64,000 nucleotides of DNA. Source: Bacteroides timonensis. GTDB lineage: Bacteria; Bacteroidota; Bacteroidia; Bacteroidales; Bacteroidaceae. A program made the position numbers and the translations under genes. This document shows positions 35,333 to 44,528 of this stretch, in pieces. Within the stretch, counting starts at the first letter, position 1. Every line of letters begins with the position of its first letter. The notes beneath the pieces were generated by a model. That model was given only the letters and a program-made list of their open reading frames with translations. It was not told where the DNA came from and ran no database searches. Where the stretch lies: the NCBI RefSeq assembly GCF_000513195.1, contig NZ_CBVI010000108.1, forward strand, positions 1 through 64,000, in the 5' to 3' direction.

Positions 35333-36280
35333 TTAGAAGTTCCGTTCCTCAAGATATTTTGCAAGTTCTTCCCTTGTCATAGGAAGCTTACCTTTATAGC
35401 TATTAATCCACATTTTAAAGCGTCCGTTCATTTCCTTGCTCCAAGCACTATCTATCTGCCCTGCGGTATATACCCCTGTTCTAATCATTTCCTCCCCAAA
35501 TTCATCAGTCAATTTGGTAAACTCAGAAGTAAGCACGATATGCTCCACAAGATGAGGAGGAATGAAAAGCACAGCTCCTGGTTTGGCTAAAACGGCATCA
35601 CCCGGGAGGACTATCGCCTTCCCTATGCGAATCGGTACATTGTAGTTGGTCAGAATTGTCTGACGCATATATGAAGGGTCGTAGCCCTTAATCCATGCAT
35701 TAAATCCGGGAATTTTCCGTAATCGTTCAATATCACGGATATGGCCATAAGTGATAATACCATTACCAGTGGCATTAAATACACCGTTTCCAAGGTTGGA
35801 ACCAACAACTGTGCCCAGAAACTCCTTATTATAGGTATCAGCTACATACACATCTCCCTTCACCAGCGAATTAATTACCCAAGAGACTGTTCTTTTTTGT
35901 TCCCACATACGACCTTCTCTCTTACCTTGCTCAATAATTCCGTTCTCCAAATCGGGTCGCATTGGCATAAATTGGGCGGTTACTGCCCTTCCAGTCATAA
36001 CCGCATCTTCTCTTTCGTGCAGTAACATCCAGTCACCTTCATATTGATTCTGGTAACCCAACTTCATCAGTTCAGCCCAAGCCTCTTCTATAGTTATTCT
36101 TTTGAGCCTTTCCAAAAGATTATCCGAAACCTTAGGACGTCCGTCAGAGAACCTTTCTCCCGTCCACTCGGCAGTGATAGTTTTGATATATTCCGGAGTT
36201 CCCGCTATCCCCTGTGCTGACAGTGTAGTAAAAGTAAACAATGCTGACATTAAATTTGTGATGATTATTTTTTTATTCAT
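35333..36280 (-). CDS. Secreted RraA-like protein
   Basis: A 315-residue protein with a signal peptide (MNKKIIITNLMSALFTFTTLSAQ), followed by an RraA/HMG-CHA aldolase-like fold with an N-terminal extension. Family blocks are GHIRDIERL (active-site Arg-Asp), PIRIGKAIVLPGDAVLAKPGAVLFIPPHLV. A periplasmic location is odd for a family of cytosolic aldolases and decarboxylases. The same operon pairs it with the GH105-DUF4861 gene, so it may act on an unsaturated uronate or its keto form in the periplasm. That is inference; catalysis has to be shown. The two genes are framed by the related repeats at 32951 and 36439. Confidence 0.75.
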   Translation of the reverse strand: MNKKIIITNLMSALFTFTTLSAQGIAGTPEYIKTITAEWTGERFSDGRPKVSDNLLERLKRITIEEAWAELMKLGYQNQYEGDWMLLHEREDAVMTGRAVTAQFMPMRPDLENGIIEQGKREGRMWEQKRTVSWVINSLVKGDVYVADTYNKEFLGTVVGSNLGNGVFNATGNGIITYGHIRDIERLRKIPGFNAWIKGYDPSYMRQTILTNYNVPIRIGKAIVLPGDAVLAKPGAVLFIPPHLVEHIVLTSEFTKLTDEFGEEMIRTGVYTAGQIDSAWSKEMNGRFKMWINSYKGKLPMTREELAKYLEERNF

Positions 36281-36438
36281 AACAATTATTTCATTAAAGA
36301 TTTTTCATTTATACGCACTTCAATCCCCTATACTGTCTTTAGAATATTTTGTTATTATATACGCAAGTAAAGTGGATTCATTTTATTTATACATTCCACG
36401 AATCTTAAAACAATACTTACAAAAAAAAAATTAAAGCC

Positions 36439-36541
36439 CCTCCTTTCCCGTACCTTTTTTTCTGACTCGTTGAGTGAACGGGATTCAGTCAGGGACTGAA
36501 TGCCTTTGACTCCCTGACTGAATGCCATTCAGTCCCTGACT
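36439..36541. repeat. Intergenic repeat copy B with nested ATTCAGTC palindromes
   Basis: 36439-36503 matches copy A at 32951. Within it and just after lie ATTCAGTC-AGG-GACTGAAT (36483-36501) and GACTGAAT-GCC-ATTCAGTC (36516-36534), and a larger perfect stem, 36487-36502 with 36526-36541. The rest of the 357-bp gap between the RraA-like and GH10 genes (36281-36637) shows no gene. Confidence 0.75.
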
Positions 36542-36637
36542 CATTGTACCCCCATCCAGAAGGCATCTGTGAAGGGGTAGAAGAAAGAAGAAGGAAAACA
36601 AGAAATATAGATGAATTTTTTTTATATAAAAACTTGA

Positions 36638-38455
36638 TTATAATCTTATTTCGATTACCTCTGTATCTTTAGACAGTTGGCACAACTCGACCTTTTGCGT
36701 GCCATGATATTCTACGTTAATAGTATATCGTCCCAAATGGCCTCGAATATTTAGCATTCCATTTTTATCTGTTTCACCTAATACATGCGTTTTCCATTTT
36801 CCTACTACCCACTCACGCCAAACATCAGCACTCTTTTTGAGTGTCCAGTTCTTGCGAAACATTCCTGCATCCGGTTTCCAATGAGCTTCTTCCCAAAAGC
36901 CCCACAAAACTACTCCCGTCACTATAGGATGGCTATAAACTGCTATCAGAAAATCACGCATATAGTCGGCCTGAAGCTCTTCGTCAGGCGTATTGATGTC
37001 AAACTCGGTAATCTGCACCGGCAATCCCATAGAAGTGAAAAGGTCTAAGTCGGTGATTACTTGGACTGGATTGCGAGGTTGGCGACCGACGTGCCCCTGA
37101 ATGCCAATAGCATGAATAGGAGCGCCCTTTGAACGCAGAGATTGAATGGTATCCATATATTCGCGAATGTTTTGCGGACTTTGAACACAATTCAGCATGC
37201 CATACTCATTGATGAACAGCTGCGCATCAGGATCAAGTTCGTGTGCCAACTTAAACCAATCTACCATAGCACTATGGGGCAAATAACGGAAAAATTCTTT
37301 CTCGTGCATATATTCGTTTACCACATCCCAAGCAATGACCTGCCCCTTGGTATAAGCCATACGTTCGTAAAACTGTGCCTTGATGTAACGGTCGAAAGAA
37401 GCACTGTCACGCATGGCAATGTGTTTGGTAAGCGGAGAATTGAACTTCCAAGCCGGCCATACCAGATTGTGTCCACGCTGGCGAAAACCGTTGTCGCGGA
37501 GCCAGTCAAAAGAGAGCAAGGTGTTCATCTTGCGGTCTTCATTCCACGCCCATCCACCGGTTTTAAATCCGTTTTCTATAACAGCTGTATTGAAGAATTC
37601 CTTGAGATAGGTCTTATAGGTTTGCGACTCCACATCGTCCTTAGCCAGCAGTGCCTCCTTCACAGAAGTCCCCCAGATGAAGTCCGACTGCTGCAAAGTA
37701 ACCTCCAACTTGGCCCCCTTCACCGGCTTTCCCCCGGCATCGACCACCTTTACACGAAGAGGCGATGTACGGATTTCCTCAATGCGTTGCAAGGCCTTCT
37801 TACGCCATGCCGCACCGTCTTCACGACCGGCATAGGAGAAACGCGTTTCAGGCAATTCCTCTACACGTATCGAATTGCCGAAGTTCAGCACCTCAATGCC
37901 CGTCACCTCCACATGTTGTGCCAACGCACCGAAAGCCAAGGCTATTTGGGCTTCACCGGCCGCCATGCTTTTATGAGCTACAAAAGGGATATTGAAGGTT
38001 TTCCACTCTTCTACAGAACCTATTTGGGTAATGAAGCTCTTGTTGAAAGAACCTTGTGCCTCTTGGAAGTAGTAATATACGACCGATTCGCTTGATTCCT
38101 GGCGAGCCGATAATGTACGCATGGTGATACGGGCAAGTAACACATCCCCCTTATGCACAGCGTCAGTAGTCTTCCAGTGCATAGATACACCGTATTGCGA
38201 CTTGGCGGCACGGGGCACCTCAACTTCATAGACGGGCATGCCAGCCTCACCCTGCTTTAAAACAAAGCGAGAGGACACCTCTTTTGACTGTCCATCATTC
38301 TTACTGTAACTTTTAGGATTTACATCCGAAGAAAAGACTGTAGTTATCACTTTCTCCTGAATGGATTGCGTCAATGTTTCACGCTGTTGCGCAGCCAACG
38401 GCATAGTAGCGCCGATTAGCAACATGACAAAAAGATGTTTTGTTAAGTTTTTCAT
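36638..38455 (-). CDS. Secreted GH10 endo-1,4-beta-xylanase with N-terminal beta-sandwich domain
   Basis: A 605-residue protein counted from the ATG at 38455 (MKNLTKHLF), which gives a clean signal peptide; a start at 38506 would add 17 non-hydrophobic residues. Residues about 25-200 look like a carbohydrate-binding jelly-roll. A short PRVKVVDAGGKPVKG-like linker domain precedes the GH10 barrel (about 265-560), with acid/base E381 in AWDVVNEYMHEKEF and nucleophile E484 in VQITEFDIN. About 45 extra residues follow the barrel. Expected to cut the beta-1,4-xylan backbone or substituted xylo-oligosaccharides. The upstream 38526-38898 region holds only a gene relic. Confidence 0.9.
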   Translation of the reverse strand: MKNLTKHLFVMLLIGATMPLAAQQRETLTQSIQEKVITTVFSSDVNPKSYSKNDGQSKEVSSRFVLKQGEAGMPVYEVEVPRAAKSQYGVSMHWKTTDAVHKGDVLLARITMRTLSARQESSESVVYYYFQEAQGSFNKSFITQIGSVEEWKTFNIPFVAHKSMAAGEAQIALAFGALAQHVEVTGIEVLNFGNSIRVEELPETRFSYAGREDGAAWRKKALQRIEEIRTSPLRVKVVDAGGKPVKGAKLEVTLQQSDFIWGTSVKEALLAKDDVESQTYKTYLKEFFNTAVIENGFKTGGWAWNEDRKMNTLLSFDWLRDNGFRQRGHNLVWPAWKFNSPLTKHIAMRDSASFDRYIKAQFYERMAYTKGQVIAWDVVNEYMHEKEFFRYLPHSAMVDWFKLAHELDPDAQLFINEYGMLNCVQSPQNIREYMDTIQSLRSKGAPIHAIGIQGHVGRQPRNPVQVITDLDLFTSMGLPVQITEFDINTPDEELQADYMRDFLIAVYSHPIVTGVVLWGFWEEAHWKPDAGMFRKNWTLKKSADVWREWVVGKWKTHVLGETDKNGMLNIRGHLGRYTINVEYHGTQKVELCQLSKDTEVIEIRL

Positions 38456-38539
38456 AATATAAACGTGTTGTATTAACAATGATTCTTTTAAAATACTCTG
38501 ATTCAAAATAAGATAATTTTATGATACTAAAGATAGTAA

Positions 38540-38898
38540 AAGACATCACGATGTTCCCTTTATATCCTTGTCTCACTTGGTAAATTCTATCAGATGCCAA
38601 ATAAGGGATAAATACGGTTCTTGTCTTTTCTTGAGAACCTTGATTGAAAACTCCTATCAACCCTCCCATAGCTTTTGGATTAGGGAATTTTACAGCTTTC
38701 TAGTTCTGATTGTATCCCAGTTCTATCCAAGTGTTACACTGGGGCATCTTGAACATCAACATATCAGGTGTCCGTCCCACTGGTGGATATATGCACCATA
38801 CCTCTCCTTCAAGTGATGAGATAGGCGATATATATTCATGTGGATAAACGTTGCCCACTAAAAACAAAAAAGATATAAAAAAATAAGATTTTTCTCAT
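38540..38898 (-). pseudogene. Relic of an unidentified secreted protein
   Basis: An ATG at 38898 begins a signal-peptide-like stretch (MRKILFFYIFFVFSG) that stops after 20 codons. A shifted frame then continues as VGNVYPHEYISPISSLEGEV, then IYPPVGRTPDMLMFKMPQCN, to an in-frame TAG at about 38700. The same frame resumes with VKFPNPKAMGGLIGVFNQGS and VFIPYLASDRIYQVRQGYKG. So a frameshift, a nonsense codon and probably internal deletions are present. The last block reads like the C-terminal beta-domain of a glycosidase, but I cannot name the family. It sits in line between the beta-propeller and GH10 genes, so an enzyme of this cluster has been lost. Confidence 0.65.
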
Positions 38899-38912
38899 GG
38901 TACGTTATATTA

Positions 38913-40166
38913 TTAATGATTTATTTTGGCCACATACACACAACGACGTTCATCTTTCACACCATTGAACACGACATAGCGTCCAGTCCTGTCCCAAGCT
39001 GGATGGGCATCCACACGGAACTCAAAATTACGGATAGGCGGCAGATACACTTCAGCCAAGTTGCACTCTGTTTGCTGTTCATAGTTTATCAGACGAATGG
39101 GTGTCATACCTTTACCCGAAGTCACTTCACCCGAATAGGCGTCAGTAACGATGTATGGCAACCCCACCACATTATACGAAGGATGGCCGGAGCCTATGGG
39201 ATAAACCTCTTTCAAGTCGGCGCCGTCATACTTTACACTAACAATCTCTACCCCCTCCTTACCATCAATATTGAGGTTCATTGACAGGTGGTCACCGTCA
39301 GGCATCCAATTTATATGATGTCCGCCATGCGCCCATTGTTCAGGAGTGATAACCGTACGAATATCACTTCCATCCGGATTCATGGTTATTACGGCTCTGC
39401 GGCGGTCGCCACCCGAAATTGGAGTCCACTGCACAGTAGTCAATACTCGTGTTCCTTGCAGATTCCACTTCACCTGAAAGCAGTAATATTCATAATCATT
39501 AGGATTAGAAATGGCTATAGAGGGAACTGATTTCTCATAAATATCAGCCAGCGAAGCTATCATACGGCATTCATTGGTATTCAAATCCGTGACATACACC
39601 CCATCATTAGCCACCGGGCCAATATTACGCCTGGCAACACTATCGGGCACTATAACTCCATAACCCACTTGTGCAAAGCGTGATTTATACAAATCATAAG
39701 AGAGAAGTCTGTCTCCATCGGGAGACACCATAAAGACGGTACCCGCACAGCGCTTCTTCTCCCCGGTTTTGAAATTAAGACGGACTGCATAGGCTTCCCA
39801 AGTGGCGGTATCCACATCGTTATAAAAAAGTTCCTCATCATTCTTGCCCCACTGCACATTGGCACCGAGTTGCATTTCCCAACCACAAGATTTAGTGGAA
39901 AACAGCACTTCACCGCTCTCCATATCCTGTACAAACACTTCTCCTAAATCACCCGGACGAGGAGAATGATTCTCATAAGGGAAACGAAAAAGAGCTATAT
40001 ACTTGCCGGAAGGACTGATGGGAGATGTATCGAAAAAGCGGTGAATACACCCACCTTCGGCCACTAATTTAACAGCCTCGGCAGCTGGGTTACTACAAGC
40101 CGGTAAGCCTATACCGACAAACAATATGACCAAGCATTTATTTATCAATTTATATAATGTTGCCAC
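38913..40166 (-). CDS. Beta-propeller lipoprotein (TolB/PL22-like)
   Basis: A 417-residue lipoprotein (lipobox GIGLPAC, Cys at about 24). Repeated blade signatures suggest a six- or seven-bladed beta-propeller: DTSPISPSGKYIALFRFP, VQWGKNDEELFYND, FMVSPDGDRLLSYD, VKWNLQGTRVLTTV, INWMPDGDHLSMNL, HPAWDRTGRYVVFNG. Similar folds occur in TolB-like proteins, in oligogalacturonate lyases (PL22), and in other propeller lyases and rhamnosidases. Conserved His residues (HGGHHINW, SGHPSYN, DAHPAWD) lie where such enzymes have metal or catalytic His. It follows the GH97 gene by 20 bp. An enzymatic role is likely but not proven. Confidence 0.68.
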   Translation of the reverse strand: MATLYKLINKCLVILFVGIGLPACSNPAAEAVKLVAEGGCIHRFFDTSPISPSGKYIALFRFPYENHSPRPGDLGEVFVQDMESGEVLFSTKSCGWEMQLGANVQWGKNDEELFYNDVDTATWEAYAVRLNFKTGEKKRCAGTVFMVSPDGDRLLSYDLYKSRFAQVGYGVIVPDSVARRNIGPVANDGVYVTDLNTNECRMIASLADIYEKSVPSIAISNPNDYEYYCFQVKWNLQGTRVLTTVQWTPISGGDRRRAVITMNPDGSDIRTVITPEQWAHGGHHINWMPDGDHLSMNLNIDGKEGVEIVSVKYDGADLKEVYPIGSGHPSYNVVGLPYIVTDAYSGEVTSGKGMTPIRLINYEQQTECNLAEVYLPPIRNFEFRVDAHPAWDRTGRYVVFNGVKDERRCVYVAKINH

Positions 40167-40186
40167 TTCTGTTCGTTTTTAGTCAA

Positions 40187-42178
40187 TTACATTTTATCTA
40201 TTCTTAAAGCAAATCCACCACCGGGTGCCATACGCAATTGCAACTGCTGGTTGTTAGTCATCAAGAATGTTTCTTTGACATAGTCAGTCCCCTTGCGGTG
40301 TGCGTTAACACCATCCTTGAAAAGTGTTACTTTAAATTGTCCATCACCGAGAAAAGAACAATCTAATGTAAGCTCACGGGCTGTCCAACCGGTCAGGCCA
40401 CCCACATACCAGGTATTATTATGACGACGTGCCGTAACGACATACTCACCCATACGACCATCAAGTACAAGTGTCTGATCCCACACGGTAGGAATACCTG
40501 CAATAAATTCAAGTGACTCTGGCTCGCGTTGATAGTTAGTAGGCGAATCGCATAGCATGTTGAGTGGCGAATCGAACACCATATAGGCAGCCAACTGATG
40601 GCAGCGGGTACCTTGACTCATCGGTTCGGAAAAGCAGATGTAGCTATTGTCTTTCGAAACATTCTTCATGGCTCCTTGAGTGTAATCCAGAGGGCCGGCC
40701 ACCTGACGGATAAAAGGGATAGTGACATCATAAGTGACCATATCGGGCATGGGACGACAAAATTTCATCTGCTCCAATCCAAACACACCCTCAAAATTAA
40801 GAATATTAGGCCAAGTGCGGTTCAGTCCGGCGGGCTTGTACATTCCATGTAAATCAAGGAAGAGGTGATAACGGGCAGCTGTTTCGGCAGCACGATGAAC
40901 AAACTCTACCATTCGTTGGTCATCACGATCCATAAAGTCCACCTTGAAGCCTTTCACTCCCATCTCCGAATAGTGACGGCACACATTCTCCATGTCGCGT
41001 TCGAAAGCTAAATAACCGGCCCATAGTACAATGCCTACATTTTTTGCTTTGCCATATTCCACCAGTTCTTTAAGGTTAATGTCAGGTACTACCTCCATAA
41101 GGTCAGCTTTCAAGTTAACGGCCCACCCTTCATCCAATATAACATATTCGATACCATTGGCCGAAGCAAAATCGATGTAATATTTATAGGTAGCGTTGTT
41201 AATTCCGGTTTGGAAATCCACCCCTTCCAGGTTCATATCATTCCACCATTCCCAAGCGACTTTTCCCGGACGAATCCAGTCAATGTCGTCAAGACGCGAA
41301 GGAGCAGCCAAACAATAAGACATATCCGAATTGGCCAAGTCAATATCATTGTCCGAAATCACCATTCCTCTCCATGGAAACGTACGTTTCCCATCCACCT
41401 TCGCTATGTATGCTTCACGTTGCGTAACAATAGCTTGCAGTTGGTTATGTCCACCTTGCCTGCTTTCTTTGGGATAAGGAGCAAAAATGGCTTTCAAGGA
41501 GCCAGGTTGAGCAGCACTATTCAAGTAAATACCAGGGTAGGATTCCAAATCCGATTCTATAATACAAACTTTTGTCGATGTATCTAATGTAGCAACCGCT
41601 GGAAGTAGAATAAGCTTGCTTTCATCCACCTCCGACAGAGGAGCTGTAGTGTAGACATTCTCAAAGGAGTTAAAGAATTGTCTCTCAAAATCACCTTTGA
41701 CATTGACATAGGCTATAGTGAGTGGTACATCATCAGTAAAGCAATAGTTAACCTCTTCATTCACTACATTGAAAGGCTTCTTTCGCTGATTAATAAAACG
41801 GTAAGCCACCCCATCATCATAGGCACGAAATTCCAATGCCCATTGACCGCGGAAAATCATTTGCAATCCATTATACTCATCCTTGACTTCCGATTTTTTA
41901 TAGAGTGGCGAAGGAATGATTTGGTTAACCATAACCGTCTTGCTATGTACTAATCGGGCATTTCTCCCCCATACTTCACCATCGGACAAGCTCATGGATA
42001 GAGTCGATGGCGAAATCAAAGTCTTTCCATCATGCGTTACAGTATAAGTCAAGTCTTCACCTATAGTAATTGTCACCGCGATACGTCCATTCGGTGAAGT
42101 TAACACTTTGTTGTGTTGGGCAGCCCTAAGAACAGAAGCTACCACTAATAGTACAAAAAACAGATATATTTTCTTCAT
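40187..42178 (-). CDS. GH97 family glycoside hydrolase, retaining (alpha-galactosidase) type
   Basis: A 663-residue secreted enzyme with a signal peptide. The N-terminal GH97 beta-super-sandwich (about 25-290) is followed by a TIM barrel and a C-terminal beta domain. Residues KGFKVDFMDRDD put an Asp (D414) where retaining GH97 enzymes have their nucleophile, and E469 in VFGLEQMKF fits the acid/base, so this is not the inverting SusB-type alpha-glucosidase. Retaining members are alpha-galactosidases or beta-L-arabinopyranosidases. It lies 10 bp after a GH3 gene and 20 bp before the propeller gene, in one transcript. Confidence 0.9.
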   Translation of the reverse strand: MKKIYLFFVLLVVASVLRAAQHNKVLTSPNGRIAVTITIGEDLTYTVTHDGKTLISPSTLSMSLSDGEVWGRNARLVHSKTVMVNQIIPSPLYKKSEVKDEYNGLQMIFRGQWALEFRAYDDGVAYRFINQRKKPFNVVNEEVNYCFTDDVPLTIAYVNVKGDFERQFFNSFENVYTTAPLSEVDESKLILLPAVATLDTSTKVCIIESDLESYPGIYLNSAAQPGSLKAIFAPYPKESRQGGHNQLQAIVTQREAYIAKVDGKRTFPWRGMVISDNDIDLANSDMSYCLAAPSRLDDIDWIRPGKVAWEWWNDMNLEGVDFQTGINNATYKYYIDFASANGIEYVILDEGWAVNLKADLMEVVPDINLKELVEYGKAKNVGIVLWAGYLAFERDMENVCRHYSEMGVKGFKVDFMDRDDQRMVEFVHRAAETAARYHLFLDLHGMYKPAGLNRTWPNILNFEGVFGLEQMKFCRPMPDMVTYDVTIPFIRQVAGPLDYTQGAMKNVSKDNSYICFSEPMSQGTRCHQLAAYMVFDSPLNMLCDSPTNYQREPESLEFIAGIPTVWDQTLVLDGRMGEYVVTARRHNNTWYVGGLTGWTARELTLDCSFLGDGQFKVTLFKDGVNAHRKGTDYVKETFLMTNNQQLQLRMAPGGGFALRIDKM

Positions 42179-42188
42179 AACCTTTCAT

Positions 42189-44399
42189 TTATTTAATTTC
42201 AATCTTTACTTTTTGATCTTTCACCATAACATAGTAGTCGCCCTCCTCTAAAAAGCGATTGCCCGCTTCGTCAATATAGCTAAAATCCTTTTGAGGATCT
42301 ATCTCGAAAGTAAACACAGTGGTTTCCCCTTTCTTGAGGAAACGTTTTTCAAAATGTTTCAGTTCCTTCCGAGGACGCGAAATAGTGCAATAAGGGTCGG
42401 AGATAAACCAGTGAACAGTTTCATAACCATCCATATTTCCGGTATTGGTCACCGGGACTTCAACTTTCACCTTACCACCTCTCTGTACAGTAGCTGATGA
42501 CGCACGCATTGTTCCGTATGAGAATGTAGTGTAGCTCAATCCATAGGCGAAATCGTACAACGGAGTTGTGGGAATATCTTGATATTTTCCCTGATCGGGA
42601 CGAGAACTTTGTCTTTCATTATAATATATAGGTATCTGGCCGGAAGTAAGCGGAAAAGTTATGCAAAGCTTGCCTGAGGGATTGACCTTACCGGACAGAA
42701 TCTGTGCCAAAGGAGTACCGCCCGCAATACCCGGCTGCCACATCTCCAGTATGGCATCACACTGCTGTGTCAAGTTTGCCAACTCCAAAGGACGGCCATT
42801 GGAAAGAAGTAAAACTATGGGGATTCCCGTTTTATGCAATTCTACAGCCAATTGTTCCTGAATACGAGGCAAAGCTATAGTCGAACGACTGGCATTTTCT
42901 CCGCTCCAAGCAGCCTTCTCTCCTAAGCAAAGTATTATCACATCAGCTTGTGAAGCTACAGATAACGCTTCGGTAAACAAAGAAGTGTTTTCACCATCGA
43001 AGTCGCACCCCTCGGCATAAAGCAAGCGAGCCTGACTGCCAAACTCTTTTTCCAATCCCTCATAAATACTTTCCGCATCTTCAGCTCGCCCATGTGCCTT
43101 CCAGGAACCAAGCAAATTTTCCTTATCTTTAGCCATAGGTCCGATAACAGCCATAGTCATTCCTTTTTTCAAGGGGAGCAGATTATTGTCGTTCTTCAAC
43201 AACACCATAGTTTCCTGAGCCATACGAGCAGCCACCTCTTTATGCTCAGCAAGGAGGATACGCTCGTTGTCCTCATAAATCGGAGTATAAGGTTGTTCAA
43301 AAAGTCCCAATTGAAATTTCAAACGTAGTACGCGCACAACTGATGCGTCAATCTTCCTTTCATCTATCTTACCTTCGGCTACCAAAGTGCCCATGTGTTC
43401 GCGATAGCAATCATCTTTCATATTCATATCCAATCCAGCGGAAAACGCTTTATGGGCAGCTTCCTTACGATTTGCAGCCACGCCTTGCGGAATTAATTGC
43501 TCCACAGCATTCCAGTCACTCACCACAAAACCTTGATAATTCCAACGATTTTTCAATACTTCGGTGAGCAGATAGTGGTTGGCTGTGGCCGGTACACCAC
43601 TAATGTCGTTAAAGGCACTCATTACTGTTGCTGCTCCAGCCTTAATACAAGCTTCATAAGGTGGCAAATAAGTTTCCCATAAAGATTGGCGTGACACATC
43701 TGTTGCTGTATAGTCTCGACCACCTTCAGAACGACCATAACCTGCGAAATGCTTCAAACAAGCTGCCACATTGACCTTACTAGATAGGGTGTTACCTTGA
43801 TAACCTTTGACTGTAGCCACGCCCATTACCGCATTTGTATAAGGATCTTCACCATAACCTTCTGCGACACGTCCCCAACGTCCGTCGCGGGCTACATCAA
43901 TCATAGGCGAGAAGGTCCAGTCAGTGCCCGACATTCTCGACTCACGTGCAGCCACAGCACCAAGTTCACTCACTAATTCAGGATTCCAGGCACATCCTTG
44001 TGCCAAAGGAATAGGATAGATAGTACGGAAACCATGTATTACATCAAAACCAAAGAGAATAGGAATTCCAAGACGAGTATTTTCCACTGCCTTACGCTGC
44101 AATGCGTTACGCAGTTTGGCATCTCCGCTAAAGTAGATATAGGAACCTACTCCATCGGGTAATCCGGTATTTACTTCTCCTGTATTATTCACGTTAGTGT
44201 TTAAACCCACAATATATTGGCTCAATTGGAGTACCTTTTCCTCAAGAGTCATACGCGACAATAAATCCTCCACGCGCATATCTATAGAGGCACCCGGCTG
44301 CCTATAAAGCGGGATGTCTTTAGATATTACTCCATCTGCCAACAAAGGAATACAAAAGGATACGACTGTACAAAAAGTCAGTAGATTCTGTTTTTTCAT
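42189..44399 (-). CDS. Secreted GH3 beta-glucosidase (BglX-like)
   Basis: A 736-residue enzyme with a signal peptide. It has the GH3 barrel with IDVARDGRWGRVAEGYGEDP and nucleophile Asp295 in FVVSDWNAV, the alpha/beta sandwich (LLPLKKGMTMAVIGPMA; WSGENASRSTIALP with the acid/base-region Glu) and a C-terminal fibronectin-III-like domain. The overall pattern is close to the periplasmic BglX group, which cleaves beta-linked gluco- or xylo-oligosaccharides from the non-reducing end. 129 bp upstream is the ADP-ribosylglycohydrolase gene; that gap shows no gene. Confidence 0.9.
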   Translation of the reverse strand: MKKQNLLTFCTVVSFCIPLLADGVISKDIPLYRQPGASIDMRVEDLLSRMTLEEKVLQLSQYIVGLNTNVNNTGEVNTGLPDGVGSYIYFSGDAKLRNALQRKAVENTRLGIPILFGFDVIHGFRTIYPIPLAQGCAWNPELVSELGAVAARESRMSGTDWTFSPMIDVARDGRWGRVAEGYGEDPYTNAVMGVATVKGYQGNTLSSKVNVAACLKHFAGYGRSEGGRDYTATDVSRQSLWETYLPPYEACIKAGAATVMSAFNDISGVPATANHYLLTEVLKNRWNYQGFVVSDWNAVEQLIPQGVAANRKEAAHKAFSAGLDMNMKDDCYREHMGTLVAEGKIDERKIDASVVRVLRLKFQLGLFEQPYTPIYEDNERILLAEHKEVAARMAQETMVLLKNDNNLLPLKKGMTMAVIGPMAKDKENLLGSWKAHGRAEDAESIYEGLEKEFGSQARLLYAEGCDFDGENTSLFTEALSVASQADVIILCLGEKAAWSGENASRSTIALPRIQEQLAVELHKTGIPIVLLLSNGRPLELANLTQQCDAILEMWQPGIAGGTPLAQILSGKVNPSGKLCITFPLTSGQIPIYYNERQSSRPDQGKYQDIPTTPLYDFAYGLSYTTFSYGTMRASSATVQRGGKVKVEVPVTNTGNMDGYETVHWFISDPYCTISRPRKELKHFEKRFLKKGETTVFTFEIDPQKDFSYIDEAGNRFLEEGDYYVMVKDQKVKIEIK

Positions 44400-44528
44400 A
44401 TTTATTTTTCTTATATTTGTTATGCTCGTTACTGAACATTTTCAGTAGCCAGAGCCTTTTTACTATAATTAAATGCCCCACAGAGCCGATACAAGTACTA
44501 CTCCTTGTCCCAAGCCATTTCCCCTTAT

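Noticed and set aside
37142..38095. 317-codon open frame on the + strand
   Set aside because: It is the exact antisense of the GH10 gene, whose protein has clear domains and catalytic residues; the + frame has no recognisable domain or ribosome-binding context.
40187..42178. SusB-like inverting alpha-glucosidase
   Set aside because: Asp414 in KVDFMDRDD fits the retaining GH97 branch; the inverting branch uses Glu residues as base instead.
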